A stretch of DNA of 64,000 nucleotides, from contig OY752148.1 in NCBI GenBank assembly GCA_963573315.1, positions 248,001-312,000 of the forward strand. The letters are read 5' to 3'. This document shows, in pieces, positions 11,479 to 23,285 of the stretch (position 1 is its first letter; every line of letters begins with the position of its first letter). A program made the position numbers and the translations under genes. Source of the DNA: Entomortierella parvispora. Taxonomy: Eukaryota > Mortierellomycota > Mortierellomycetes > Mortierellales > Mortierellaceae. A model generated the notes under the pieces. The model searched no databases. It was not told where the DNA came from and worked only from the letters and a program-made list of their open reading frames with translations.

Positions 11479-12022
11479 TTTTTTTTGGTTTGCAAGAAAT
11501 GGGCAGAAATAAAAAAGAGTGAGCAAACACGTTTCAGCGCGCGCACGCTTCTCTGTCGATTCAACGCCCTCGTTTTGTGATCGCCGCTTCTTGTAACGGA
11601 CAAGCGTTGGACTCGGACTGCTTTTCTTGTTCAGACACCTTGGTGGCTTGACGATTCTTAAGCCAATGAAGAGTTCAAGTTTTAGTCGGTATTTTTTTTA
11701 TGTTGGTCTAGCTGCTAGTTTAGGAAGACGAGACATGACTTGCTACTTCACAGTGATCCAGGGCAGTTGGATGGGGCTGGGTGTTGTTTTTTTAAAAAGA
11801 TGTGCCACCTGAACTGTAGTACTCTAGAATTCGAATTGTGCAGGTGTTCTTGGGCTGCCCTTCATATCTTGAACGATCCCCCCAAAGATAAGAGAACGTT
11901 TGGTATGAGGAGGGGGGAGTAGGAAGAGCCGGCGTAGAAGGAAGAAAAAAAGTAGATGCAAAAAGAAAAAGGAAAAAGAAAAAAAGACAAGAAATCAAGA
12001 CAACGATCCAGCATCATCCCTC

Positions 12023-13390
12023 TTATTCAGAATGCAAGGACTCGTAGAGCGACACAAAAGCAAAGATCTCAAACACCACAGCGCCGGCAAGAGTAACTAG
12101 AAGATTATAAAAATAAAAAAAAAACACAGCCGATCGGTTAGATCAACAATAATACTCTCATCAATACCGGCTCAACCCACGCGATCCTCTCTTTACCTGT
12201 TCGCACGGAAATCCTGGAAGCGAGCATACGTCCTCCAATGACAGCAACTCCTGTACAAAGCGAATGTCCAAGGACAGCTCCGATCGATACCCACACCATG
12301 TTCTAATAAGGAATAAAAAGAGAGAAAGGTGTCAGACAAAAAAGCGGGTGATCTGTTGCTTCCTTCAGTTGACAAAGATGGATATCTTTCTTACGTGAGC
12401 AGCCGCCAAGGCAATGGTGGCGATCTGAGACCGGTCGCCCCATTCGGCCAAGAAGGTCATGACAAACGTCTGAACAAAGACGGGCGAGAACAGCAATTGG
12501 AACAGGTTGACGACGCCCGAAGCCGGCTTCTTGGTCGACATGCCCTTGGCTGCTGATGGTGCGGGATCCATGCCGACCAACACACTGGTATCGCGAGCGT
12601 CCTCGGCCTGGTTTGCAGTCGTTGTCGAGTCACCAGCCTCGGCGCGCTGCAGCATCTCCAGATCCTCCTTGTCCTGCAACTCTTGCGTCACCTCCTCCAG
12701 TTCATGCTTTGCATCCTCCTCTGTCATGTAGTAGCCGTCGTAGAACATGCGAATTCCGAAACAAAAGAACAGCAAGGCGGCCAAGTAGTTTGTGTATGTT
12801 CTGGGGATCAAGTTGGGGACAGCATGACCAAAAGCGGCCGAGAGAACAGACATGATGGCCAAGGCGGAGAGGGCCGCAGAGAAGACCAAGAGTCGTGGGT
12901 GCTTCATGGCCATGATGGCGGCAATCAAGAAGGTCTTGTCGCCAATCTCGGAGACCACAATCATGGCCAAGGAGAGAAAAAAGGACTGAGTTTCCTCCGA
13001 GCTGAGTTCAACGCCCGACCCTGTCTCGGAGCTGATGCCTGTGGTACTCGTAAGGATATACTATGGGATGCGATAGTCAAAGAAGGAGTGAGTATACAAG
13101 TGTAGCGGGAGCATTCTTTCGATGTCGTGGTATCATGTTCAAGAGCAAGTGCGGTGGTGGCGGTGTTGGGCGAGGCATGCACAGCGACACCAGCGACACA
13201 GCGATATAAAAAAAATAGAGGGGGCTGTGGCGGACAGATGTGTGAATGAGAGAGAGAACCCGCTTACATTGTTTTCTTCATCGACCACCTCTACTGGGGA
13301 AGCAAAGGCCTGATTCTGGTCAAGAGAGAGGACGAAGCAGGTGGAGAGGAGGGCGACGATCAGGGCCCGACGTAAGCTGAAGGTGGGCAT
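12023..13390 (-). CDS. GDT1: GDT1/TMEM165 family Mn/Ca cation transporter
   Basis: Four exons (13390-13268, 13060-12395, 12302-12197, 12096-12023) join in frame to 322 residues. Residues 1-31 form a signal peptide. Both family signature motifs are present: E79-IGDKT and E247-WGDRS, whose acidic residues line the cation path. An acidic/glutamine-rich loop (roughly residues 135-200) separates the two halves, as in yeast Gdt1. The last exons encode GHSLCTGVAVIGGRMLAS and a final membrane helix ending LHSE. The family moves Mn and Ca into the Golgi in exchange for protons and supports glycosylation. Introns are GT-AG with phases 0, 0 and 1. Confidence 0.95.
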
Positions 13391-14220
13391 TGCTGTACTC
13401 TTGGCTGTGTGCAGAATGAATGAATGAATGAAAAGGAGAATAAGGGGATGCGAGCTATGACAGCCCAGCAACGGATGAGAGGAGGAGGAGGAAGGACGGA
13501 ATAGGAGAGCACAAAGCAATGACGTGTAGGTGGGAAGCTTCTTTTTGCAAGCACGAGATGGATGTAAAGAAAAAAAAAAAAAAAAAAAAAAAGGATGGAT
13601 AGAAGGATGGCAGAATGAGAGGTGATGAGAACAGGAAAAGGAAGAAAGGAAAAAAAAAAAAAGAGAGCGAAGATAAGGAAAGGAACAAAGGAACCGACAT
13701 CAAATCAAAAAATAAAAAAATAAAAAATGTTTTGAGCCCAGAGCTGGGGAAGGGCGACATGTTGCAGATGCTCTATATCTGGATCTGTTTCTTCCGTGCC
13801 TGTGTCTGTGTCTCTGTGTCTGTGTCTGTGTTCAGTGTGCGACGTGGCCGAGGACCCTTTGCTTGCCTTGTTTGATTCCTTGCGTGCCTTGCTGGTCAAG
13901 TGGTTCTCTCCATTTTTTATTCTTCATCTTTTTTTTTCGTCTGGTCTTTATTTGCTTCTACCACTCTTTTTTCTTTTTCTTCCTTTCGCTTTCTTCTTTT
14001 TCTCATTCCTTCTCCCATTCTTTCTCTCGATCTCTCTGCTGCTCTCTCTCTCTTTCTCTCTCAATGTCTTTTCTCGACTTTTCTTCCTTTCTCTCTTTCT
14101 CTCTCAGTCTCTCTCTCGCTCCTTCTCTCTTTCTCTCTCTCACTTTCTCTCCTTCTCACGACTACTCAATCCACCCTGTCCATCAGTCGAGTCCTACCCG
14201 TATCATCCACGTTCGCCTTC
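13391..14220. repeat. Low-complexity intergenic tract (poly-A, then CT-rich)
   Basis: An A-run near 13,570-13,592, A/G-rich sequence to about 13,730, a TGTGTC run near 13,800, then a strongly pyrimidine-rich CTCT/TTTC tract at 13,900-14,160. The frames it opens (up to 239 codons of Ser/Leu/Phe) are composition artefacts. It separates GDT1 from the 3' end of DCP1. Confidence 0.7.
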
Positions 14221-16261
14221 TCATCCTCGTCTGGCCAGGACTGCCGTATAGTTCGAGTACAGCACATCCATGAACTGGGGATCCGTCTGCAACAATCCCA
14301 TAAAGCGCTGTGCAAACTCGGCCTTGGGCATCACCTCCGCTCCATTCGAAACAAATTCTCGTTGCTGCTGCTGCTGCATGAACCCAACGGCCCCCATAGC
14401 TGCATGCATCGCATCCGCTGGAAAATTGGGCAGACCCAGGCCACCTGGAGGTGGGGGTGGCGCTGGCAGTCCCATCATCGAAGGTCCTCCTGGATGGTGG
14501 GGAAACGGCATCGGAGGAGGGGGAGGGTGAGGATGGTGCATGTGTGGGCCCCCACTCAGTGGCGGGGGTGGAGGGTGCCGCATATGACTCCCAGGCATCA
14601 TTGGCATCGACAGGGGTGATGGCATCATCCCAGGTGAATAAGCAAGCGCCGGTGCCTGAAGTGGCGATCCATGGCCGGGTGGCATTCCATTGGGTCGGTT
14701 CAGAATCGACGCCGCAGCAATTGTCGAGGAAGGTGAAGGATGATATTGCTGTTGCTGTTGTTGCTGTTGCTGTGGTTGTTGCTGTTGCTGTTGCTGATGA
14801 CCATTTACACTGTTGGGTCGACCATTCCCTGATGAATACAGGCCATTAGGCATGACCGAAGCCGGCAAAAATTCTGCAGAGAGGGGTACGCCTGACTGCC
14901 GTCCCAGGTCGCCATTACTTGCTCTTCCTGCTCCTGAGAGTGTGTCCAGTAGAGGGTTCGATGATGGCGTCGCTTCATTCAATTGGGTGCTTGATGTCCT
15001 TTTCGTATCTGATTCAGAGTCCTTGTCTTTTGAAATGATGGCCATAAGAAACGAGGGAATCTCATTTGCAGATGTGGTGCCATTTTTGGAATCCTGCGGT
15101 TGATGAGATGCAGCACTCGTTCTAGAGAGTTGAGGACTCTGTCCCGAACCCAAATGGCCATGAGAATGTTGGGATTGTTGCCTTGCTGTGGCGTGGCCAC
15201 TTGATGGCGAGTCCATAGCCTGGTTCAGCGGAGCGCCTGATGTCTCTGAAACCCTTGCTCTAGACATGGCATCGCTCAACATCCTTGACAAAGGGTCCAC
15301 TGAGGCTGGATTAGCTGGGGTAGTCCGTGGCGAAGCACTTGAACCTTGCCTGTGGCTTTGAATCTGAGATGAAGCTGCTGGCGAAGCGGTGGAAGGTGCG
15401 TGGACAGGTAGCGAAGAGTCCTCTTTTGCTTTTTTGCAGCAACTGCGATGCAAGGGAAAAAGGATTGACACAATAGTTGTTCAGTGAGTTGTCATTCAGG
15501 TCCATGCAGAGCGCTCAAATCGAGGGCTATCGTCAACATACTCGACTAGCTTTTCTCCGATCCTCTCTCGATCTGTTGGCTCGTAGACCCAGATTCCATG
15601 AATATCTAGTCAGAGAAAACAAACAATTCAAGATGTAAGAAGTCTGCCATTTAGAGCGCGTCGAATTCCTTACTTTAGGAGGGTTGTGGAGTACCTTTTT
15701 CATCACGGTAAATAATATAATCTGCAGTCAATTGAAGTGAAAAATCGGCAGTGAGATCAGCCATAAGATTGTCGATCCCCAGACGGTTCATAATAAAGAA
15801 TCCAAAGGATGGCGCTGTTGATCTACATGGTCGAGAGAAAAGGAGGATGAGACGACAATGTCCTGACGTCCCGATAAAAACGCACGAGAGGATCAAAGCT
15901 GGCGGTTTCCTGCACTGGCTGCCGCTCTTGTTGCAAGTCATAAGGAGGCCATGAAGGCTGACGTACCTCTTGAAGACAAACATTGTGCCTTCTACGCCTT
16001 TCTTTGTCTATAGTTATACGGATGTATGCAGTCAAACGTGTGAGTGGAGAGGAGAGACGTAATCAAGCTCAAACATCCGCGTCGCAGATTTCGAATAGCG
16101 TGTTAAAGCAGAAAAGACAAAGACAGACATACCCAGGCTTGTGAGTCCTCATCGAACTTGTAGACAACCACATAGCTTGAGCTGTCGATGATATCGGTGA
16201 TATTGGCATCATGCCGCTGGAGCACGCTGAGATTAACGGCCTTGCGCGCAGACTTGTTCAT
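14221..16261 (-). CDS. DCP1: mRNA-decapping enzyme subunit DCP1
   Basis: DCP1 activates the DCP2 nuclease that removes mRNA caps in P-bodies. Exons 16261-16133, 16007-15967, 15822-15695 and one starting at 15605 build the EVH1-type domain: VNLSVLQRHD, VVVYKFDEDSQAW, EGTMFVFKR, FGFFIMNRLG, then IHGIWVYEPTDRERI. The last exon (to 14,221, about 400 codons) is a long Ser/Pro/Gln-rich linker with a poly-Gln and a Pro/His-rich block, and ends in a conserved-looking helical segment (FAQRFMGLLQTDPQFMDVLYSNY), which fits the DCP1 trimerisation region. The junction between the fourth and last exons (about 15,540-15,440) was not resolved: phases do not match at the obvious donor. The start lies 302 bp from the divergently transcribed SEN34. 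Confidence 0.88.
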
Positions 16262-16562
16262 GGCGTGTCGGTCTTGGCGGGGAAAGGAGATGTTCTTGTT
16301 GGGATGATTAGTCGAGAAGGGAGATGGAGAAATGTCGACACGGGAGGGGATGGAAGGGGATGGATAAGATGGATGGAGTGATGAAGAAAGGGAAGAAGAA
16401 AGGATGGGAAGAGATGGAAAAGGGGCGAATGATGAATTCAATGAATGATGCACATTTGCACATGACACACATTCTTGGCAAGTCAATGCGTTAAGGGTCA
16501 GTCTCCTCTTTCATGCATCTCTTGCTCCTCAACTTTCATCTCCATTTGAGTCACATTCCCCC

Positions 16563-16685
16563 ATGGCCCAGCCGCAGCCCCGCAAGCCAACAGTTCATAT
16601 CAGTGGATCAGAAGCCCTAGTCTGGGATGTAGATGGTGTGTACTCGTACAAGATAACACACTTCTACAGGACCTTGCTCTGATTC

Positions 16686-16716
<31 letters not shown>

Positions 16717-17529
16717 GGTTTTCCAGATGTGCGGTATCTGCGACAAACATTGAGGATCACAGGTTCACTGGCTGGGTCGCTGCCGAGGAGCCCGATGCAA
16801 AACATCTTTCAAGGGTTACCCTTACGGCTGATGCCCGAGGAGGTCTATGCTCTCGAAGCTAAAGGACTTGTGGAAATCGTGGATGAGGTTCGCTCCTACA
16901 ACCAACCACCGTCGTCCACAGAACAACCAGAGATCAACCAACAACGTTCAGAGTCAGGGTCAGGGTCAGGATCAGGATCAGGATCAGGATCAGGATCAGG
17001 ATCAGGGTCAGGGTCAAGGTCAGGATCAGGGTCAAGGTCAGGATCAGGATCAGATCAAATTACTCTCAAAACACGATCAGACAATTTGCCATGGTACAAA
17101 CCTCGAGCGCTACCCAACCTTGCGGCATCCTCGTTGCAGCAGAGCAGAGACCAGTCTACAATTGAGCGTCAAAAGGACAGGATGCGAGCCGCCGTGTTTT
17201 TAAATCTGTGGGACTCGCAAAAATTTTTTGTTGCGCCAGGACTGAAGTTTGGCGGTGATTATCTACTTTACAAGCAGGATCCTCTGATCTGCCATGCGAG
17301 CTTTATAGCTTCCGTGAAGGACATGGACGAGCCATTGACGCTCACCGACCTTGCAACAAGCGCCAGATTGGCCACCACCGTTCAAAAGAAGCATCTCCTT
17401 TGCTCGCCCTCTCCAGATTGTGGAACTCTGGTATCCGACGACTCTTCTCCCAATCCCATCCCGATTTCCACATCTCCTGGCACAGCCAGCAACATATCGG
17501 TCTTTGCCGTCGAGTGGGCAGGGTTCTAG
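16563..17529 (+). CDS. SEN34: tRNA-splicing endonuclease catalytic subunit SEN34
   Basis: Two exons, 16563-16635 and 16727-17529, give 291 residues. The intron carries a T-run of more than 25 bases before its AG. The N-terminal part has the Sen34-type LPLRLMPEEVYALEAKGLV segment. The C-terminal nuclease fold shows the family triad: Y206 in GGDYLLYKQDP, H214 in CHASF and K245 or K246 in VQKK. Sen34 cuts the 3' splice site of intron-containing pre-tRNAs. Between the two parts is an unusual Ser-Gly repeat (residues about 98-135) encoded by a TCAGGA hexamer array. The C-terminus FAVEWAGF is typical of the family. Confidence 0.93.
16951..17055 (+). repeat. TCAGGA hexamer repeat in SEN34 (Ser-Gly linker)
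   Basis: About 17 hexamers TCAGGA/TCAGGG/TCAAGG, coding Ser-Gly with occasional Ser-Arg. It lies in the variable loop between the two domains, so length changes would be tolerated in units of two residues. Confidence 0.9.
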
Positions 17530-17578
17530 TTTTGCCATTTTAATATATTATTATACATTAATTCTCTAAATCAAGTAC

Positions 17579-18813
17579 TTATACACGTCGCGAAGAGGCT
17601 GCGACGAAGGGTGAAAAATCGTCGTCGCCATGTTTCGGTGTCAAATCTTCGTCCTCGATCTCAAACCGGTCGTGAGCTGGGTGATGTGACAAGTGCTCAA
17701 GACGATCATGCGATGCCTGCCCCACCAAGTGGTCATCGCCATCCTCTCCATCCTCGTCATAGTTGCGCTCCAGTCCACCAACAAGACCATACATGTCCTC
17801 CTGATCCTCGTCTATCCGAAGTGGGAACTTTTCTGAAGGCTTTTGCTTGAGGATGTAGTCAATGACCCAAAATTGACAAATGTTCATGCTAAGTGGCAAG
17901 AACAACATTACAAACAAGATTTGCAGCTTTTCATTCGAAGCTGTCCAGCCGAGGACCCAGTCGCCAAAAGTGAAAAGGAATGGCTATCAAGAGAAACAAA
18001 GGCCAAATAAAAAAATTAGTTTCCAGGAACGAACATGTAGCAGGTATCCGAGCATTCATCTCCTGAACTTCCAATTGCTCTTACCCAAGTGAGAACAATG
18101 ACCACTACAATCTTCATCACGACAAGTCCGAGCGAAAAGACAAAGGTCTGCTTCCACCAACGCTCAAACTGAGGCGGGTTGCCATAGTCTCCTGTCTTGA
18201 GTCCTTCAATTCTGGCCCGAGTAAAATAATAGTCGGCCGCCCTCAAGAACAAATAAAGTACTCCAACGCCAAATGTTGTATCCAGAAAGATGTTTAAAAA
18301 GTACCTAGAGAAGCGAAAAAAGAAAAAGTAAAAATCGATATTTGGGATCACAAGGTCAGTTTTTTTGGCCAAGGTCCAACCACCGCACCGAAACAAAAGA
18401 GCAGGCCAGAGCACACAACTCACCAAATGCAAGGATTCGAGTCCTTCTGCTCTGATGACAGCCCAAAGACGGTTGCTGAGAGTAGATTAAGCGAATGGAT
18501 GACAACACCTCCTACGATTTGCTTGCTCACATCGTACAGCCTACAAGACCATGCATGTAAAAATAAAAGGGAGACCGTTCAGACACGTTTCAAGTAAAAG
18601 TATCCCGCCAAGCATTCATTCTGTCACTTACCAGACTTTGAGGGGCCTCATGGGCCTCTCCTTGCTACGCTTGAAGATGAGGGTCGAGAATGCGATCGTG
18701 GCCAGGAGAAGCTGGACAAAGATGGCAAAGGAGCTCATCAGCTCACAGGTGTTGGCAGGGCGAGTGTCCTGGTTCTCATCTGGCTCAGCTCGCTGGACTA
18801 GCAGGAGACCCAT
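17579..18813 (-). CDS. STIMATE/YPL162C-like multi-pass membrane protein
   Basis: Four exons (18813-18632, 18540-18424, 18304-18085, 17983-17579) join in frame to 307 residues. Landmarks of the STIMATE (TMEM110) and yeast YPL162C family are in order: a first helix followed by FSTLIFKRSKERPMRPLKVW, then WLYDVSKQIVGGVVIHSLNLL, then FLDTTFGVGVLYLFLRAADYYF, then GDYGNPPQFERWWKQ and helices near CQFWVIDYIL. The tail is acidic and His-rich. Animal STIMATE sits at ER-plasma-membrane contacts and promotes STIM1 action; fungi lack STIM1, so the fungal role is unclear (the yeast protein is vacuolar). It converges on SEN34 with a 49-bp gap. Confidence 0.88.
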
Positions 18814-19480
18814 TGCTGGTGGAGAGGGAGACTGAGAAGAGATTGAGGGGCGGGGACGGGGGGTGAGGCGGGGCAGGGAAGAGATGAGGGGAAGACGCTA
18901 GCAATGGATGGAAGGATGGATGGATGAGGACAGAAAAGAAGAGACACTTGGCGGCCTCTCCCTCTTGTCCATGCATGAGAAGAAGGGTGGAAACATCCAT
19001 GCGTGCAAAGGACCCTCGATGCACGTGACAACCGCGAATTGGTGGCGTCCCTCTTTGATCGCTTTTTTGTCTCACACGGACTCCATCAAAGGTCTCGACG
19101 CCGTTTTCTGTCTCTCATCAAACAAAAGCCCTCTTTGCTTGGTTCTTCTCTTCTCATTCTCTCTCTCGTCCTCCTTTCTCTTTTCTCCAGACGTTCTTGT
19201 TGGCGCGCATCTTCTTCATAGCCCGGTTCATTCGAAAACCGCACTCTTTCTCTCTCGTCCTTTCAGTCCTCCACACAACTCTGATCATCTGCTGTGAGTC
19301 CTTGGATCTGCCTGGTTCCGTCTGCCCGAGCAATCTTCTCCACTACACCTTCTGGTATCAGGCATACTTTCCCACCGGCATCAAGCAAGTCTCATCGCTA
19401 GCTCTGTCTGTCTGTATGATTGTCTGAACATCTCTCAAAGTGTTGCAAAGTCCTTCATCAGACCGAACCTATCCAGCACA
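18814..19480. other. Intergenic; no gene supported
   Basis: Promoter region between the divergently transcribed STIMATE-like gene and the membrane protein at 19,481. CT-rich patches around 19,140-19,200 open frames in several phases with no domain content. Confidence 0.5.
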
Positions 19481-21064
19481 ATGTTGTCTTCATATACCCG
19501 CGCACCTTTCCCTGTTTTCTTTGCTTTGTTCTCGGCAGCTGCAACCCTTTTCTGTGAAGCGACTTCAGACACAAGACTCCCTTTGACATCAAAAACAACA
19601 CGTCTTCATAATGAAATCAACCCCGATCTCGGCATCCATGCAAAGGCCACCAACGGCACCAGTCCAGACTGCAACATCGAGTCCCGGACATGGTGCTCGC
19701 ACGATCAATCCTGCTATGTGACCACGGACGGTTTCAAATGCGCGAATTGGACAACGACCGGTTGGGTCATCGTCCCCGACCTCCACTTCTTTTACACACC
19801 TGAAAACCAGACGAGTCCGATCTCGGGTACCTGTTCACTCTTGCCCTTACCAACCAATACGACATTGCAGGATCTTTTAATTTTGGCCATCAAACGATAC
19901 GACGCTCACTATCGCACCTCCACCATCCTGATATCCGACAAGCCAATCTCCATCCTAGCAGGTTACAGCAACTGCAGGAACGTCCATCAACGCTGTATGG
20001 ACGACAAATGTGTCCCAGTTATACCACTAGGAGAGGTCTGTGAGGGAAACTCGGAGTGCTTTAACGCCCACATGAACGAGACAAATACAATGGGACCGAT
20101 TTGTGAATATGTTACCGGAAAGCTAGAAGAACCTCCGAGATGTGTCAACTACGTTCAAGTACCAGCTCATCCCGATAACGACACCAGTCCGGACCATCGT
20201 GGACACAAGAGAAGTTATGTCTGGATCTACATCGTCGCAGTGCTCCTGTTTGCACTCTTGATGGTCGCCCTTTTCTTGATCTGGTGGTCCCGTCATCCAA
20301 GTTATATCGTGCCGACCATATTGGATCAATCGTTCGAAGAGCCTGTCGCTCCGCTCGCTGAGGGACCTATTGGAGGCTCCAGACGGGTGAGCACTGCGGC
20401 GGGATTAATGCACGAAAAGGATATGGAGCTGGATCAGGAGTTCTGGAGTCGAATCGGACATCGCTCGTCGACTGTACCCGTACATCGGACGGAGCGCCTG
20501 TGGGGGGACCACGCGTTGGTGGTGCAGCCACCAATTGTGGGACCACATCTGCAAAGTGCACTCGAGGATCGAGTGAACAATGGGGTTTACATTGAGGACA
20601 TACCCCTACCGGCTCCATTTCCAGCTTCAGCCCCACCTGCTGCACCACCAATTGTGGGACCAGATCTGAAAGGTTCACCTGAGGATCGAGTGAACAATGG
20701 GGTTGATATTGAGGAAATACACCTGCCAGCTCCAGTTCCAGCTTCAGCTCCACCTGCTGCACCAATTGTGGGACTAGATCTTAAAAGTTCACCTGAGGAT
20801 CGAGTGAACAATGGGATTGATATTGCGGAAATACACCTACCAGCTCCAGTTCCAGCTTCAGCTCCACCTGCTGCACCAATTATGGGACTAGATCTGAAAA
20901 GTTCACCTGAGGATCGAGTGAACAGTGGGGTTAATATTAAGGAAATACACCTACCAGCTCCAGTTCCAGCTTCAGCTCCACCTGCTGCAACGGTCGAGCC
21001 ACAACACGAGTACCAGACTGTGACTTTTGCACCCACGGATCCATCAACAGACACTTCAAAGTAG
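19481..21064 (+). CDS. Type I membrane protein with Cys-rich ectodomain and tandem-repeat tail
   Basis: A single 527-codon frame. Signal peptide at residues 1-27, then an ectodomain with about 14 cysteines and several NxT/S sites (NGT, NWT, NQT, NTT), one transmembrane helix at about 246-270 (WIYIVAVLLFALLMVALFLIWW), then a long cytoplasmic tail. The tail ends in four tandem repeats of 38-39 residues (20,527-20,990), each with an IVGPDL-like start, EDRVNNG, and LPAPVPASAPPAA. No kinase or other enzymatic domain is seen. It looks like a cell-surface sensor or wall-linked protein, but that is inference from architecture; I do not recognise the family. Confidence 0.75.
   Translation: MLSSYTRAPFPVFFALFSAAATLFCEATSDTRLPLTSKTTRLHNEINPDLGIHAKATNGTSPDCNIESRTWCSHDQSCYVTTDGFKCANWTTTGWVIVPDLHFFYTPENQTSPISGTCSLLPLPTNTTLQDLLILAIKRYDAHYRTSTILISDKPISILAGYSNCRNVHQRCMDDKCVPVIPLGEVCEGNSECFNAHMNETNTMGPICEYVTGKLEEPPRCVNYVQVPAHPDNDTSPDHRGHKRSYVWIYIVAVLLFALLMVALFLIWWSRHPSYIVPTILDQSFEEPVAPLAEGPIGGSRRVSTAAGLMHEKDMELDQEFWSRIGHRSSTVPVHRTERLWGDHALVVQPPIVGPHLQSALEDRVNNGVYIEDIPLPAPFPASAPPAAPPIVGPDLKGSPEDRVNNGVDIEEIHLPAPVPASAPPAAPIVGLDLKSSPEDRVNNGIDIAEIHLPAPVPASAPPAAPIMGLDLKSSPEDRVNSGVNIKEIHLPAPVPASAPPAATVEPQHEYQTVTFAPTDPSTDTSK
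20527..20990 (+). repeat. Four in-frame 114-117-bp coding repeats
   Basis: Units start near 20,527, 20,645, 20,759 and 20,873. Units 3 and 4 are the most alike; unit 1 is the most diverged and has an extra codon, suggesting stepwise expansion. All remain in frame. Confidence 0.9.
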
Positions 21065-21524
21065 ATTTTTAGTGTAGACATTAAACCACTGGCAGTCGTA
21101 GCGCTGTGGTTGTTCAAGAGGACAGATACACTTGCACAAATTTGATCCTCGGGAAAAAAGGAGGCGGGTCTTTTTACATCAGCTACTGCTACCCCTGGAT
21201 CATGGCATGGCAAAGCAGGGAAGCAGGCGTCACCTGATCGATGCATCTCATCAGTTCGCCCATCGCACAAACACCTTGCCACACGAGAAGGAAAAATCTT
21301 TTTTTTTCCCTTGTCCTCTTTCCACGTTGTCCACATCCGCCCTGATCCCACCCCTAGCTCCCCCTCCTCCTCCAGTTTAGTCCATCGTTCCTATCTTCCT
21401 CCCTTGCCGTCTTTTCCGATAGCTTCGAAATCCGACAACTCTCAAGGTACTCTACTTAAAACAACAACAGATCGCAGGCTCTAAGCTAAGGACATGCATA
21501 TACCCTGTCAACTGTTGCAATAGG

Positions 21525-21794
21525 TTGCCCATGCGGCTCTCTGCACATGATGCGTTGAAGCAGTCAAGAACCGACATCGAAGCTATCCGTAATGCTAGAG
21601 GCTCTAAACAAACAGTCCTCAGGCACTATCGGGCTGCCAAGATAGCCTTGGACAAAGTCGACAATATGGAAACCGATACTGAATCTTTGAGAGAGATGAT
21701 CATCGCGTTCCAAGATCTTGCCGAGACACTGGATCGCCTGGGAGAACTGGAAAAGGCTGACAAGTGTAGACAGAGAGCGAATGCTCTAAGGTAA
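21525..21794 (+). pseudogene. Helical protein fragment, probably an isolated 5' exon
   Basis: An 89-codon frame rich in charged residues (SRTDIEAIRNARGSKQTVL, LAETLDRLGELEKADKCRQRA) predicts helices. It is followed at once by a donor-like GTAAGC, as if exon 1 of a larger gene, but I find no continuation before the decayed helicase sequence begins on the other strand. I believe similar segments start large multicopy WD/NACHT-type proteins in related fungi, but I cannot verify this. Confidence 0.4.
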
Positions 21795-21988
21795 GCTGGA
21801 CCTTCATTTTGTCTGGTGTAGAGTCGTCGAAGCTTTTTTCAACTCCATCCGACTGAAATGTCTTTTTACAATGATATCGCGCATTGTGCTAGGCCAGCAC
21901 TTGATGGGAGAATGAGGGTCTATGCAGCAGCCGTCGCCCCGTCCTTGATGGGATCAGGCTTCTCTCCAGCAATCCACGCAGGAGTCAT

Positions 21989-22540
21989 TCAGCTCCACTC
22001 TATAGGAGCCGTGTCGCTGTCGTCATGCAGCATTTCATCCACGTGGCCCTGACACCTGTTGACGGTCATGGCGAAAGCAGGTTTAAGGCCGTTAACGGGA
22101 AACTGTAATTGTGTTATTGGAACAGGCGTCGAGCCGTCCTCGAACGTTGTGTGATATATTGGGCAGAAGGGGACATGCTGACTAGCTTTCTCCCCCGTTG
22201 AGAAAGTGGTGACAATGATATGAGTGTGCGTTTCCTTGAAAATTAGCCTCGTTCTATTACAAGAGGCCATTCATGGTATCAATGTTGCGGATGCACATTC
22301 GGCATGCCTGGCTTCAGTCATAGTTGATGTGGAGGGAAATCGGGAGGAACGAAATCCTCAAGATCATGCCGGCTAATGACGCGGCTGGCTTCTCCATCAT
22401 CATCGTTAGCAACGTTGTCTGTTACTGCAAAAAGTGCCGCTTCTTGGTCAGGACAAAACGTTTCCGTTGCAAAGTTGTTGAGGCGTTCAGCTTGAGTATT
22501 GTGAACGATGAGGATGACCCCGTCGACGAAATCCAACGTG
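21989..22540 (-). pseudogene. Helitron/PIF1-like helicase relic
   Basis: Reading the minus strand from 22,536 downwards gives, in order, late PIF1/Helitron helicase features: ILIVHNTQAERLN, the SRHDLEDFVPPDFPPHQL region, RNIDTMNGL, CNRTRLIF, then QLQFPV and AFAMTVNRCQGH. In-frame stops and at least two frame changes interrupt it. Only the C-terminal third of the helicase is visible; no Rep domain is seen. It is an old Helitron remnant or a decayed PIF1 paralogue. Confidence 0.75.
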
Positions 22541-23285
22541 GCTGTTTGCTGTCGATGTCAAGGTAGGATGCCACTATTTTCGTCACCCGTTTGTCCAACT
22601 GGAGCATTTTTGCCGCCGTCGAGGCATCCTGCTGGCAGGGTTCGCTGGTAATGGACATCCTATATTTGTGTAGGAGAGGCACACTGGTCAGATCCAAGTT
22701 AGCAGAGCACTTACAGGTGGACCAGCATGAGCTGCAGTAGCATGTCGCTGGAACTGGCTGGACTGCCAATAGGAGACGAGGACTGGGTAGCCGGAAACTT
22801 GTTATTGCCCATGTTCGCAGTCTTGACGACATCGGAAGCAAAACTGATAGGGAAGATGGCCCAGGATGATAAGCGGATGGGCTTGGCAGTACCAGCGATT
22901 TATCCTTGCCCTTGTCCTTGTCCAAACAGCCATCGGCGGAGACTGTAAACTACCCGGACTAAATTAGTACGCGTCGCTGGACTGTATCCCTGGGTTCTGT
23001 GTTCGTGTTCATTGGGCCGCCGCCTCTACTCCCGATCATCCACCCTCCGCACCAATTCCTGTCAGTCCGTCGCCTTCCTGATCGAGGGTGTACCTATGGT
23101 CATCCAGCATCGGTCTGCCCTCGGTCCATTACGACGTCCATTGTCGCCCCGCGCACCGGCGACTCCATCCAGACACTCACTCACTCATAGGTCCATCCCC
23201 ATCGCCATGATGAATCTTGTCGATGGTCACCATCCATCTGTTTCTATCTTGTTCTTCTCTGATGCTTTTCCTTTTTCTCTTCTAG
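22541..23285. other. No gene supported
   Basis: Holds a few open frames (for example 22,422-22,925 minus, Ser/Leu-rich) without recognisable domains; part may be further decayed helicase sequence. Confidence 0.4.

Noticed and set aside
13900-14619. Large Ser/Leu/Phe-rich ORFs over the CT tract
   Set aside because: They result from low-complexity sequence and overlap the 3' end of DCP1 on the other strand.
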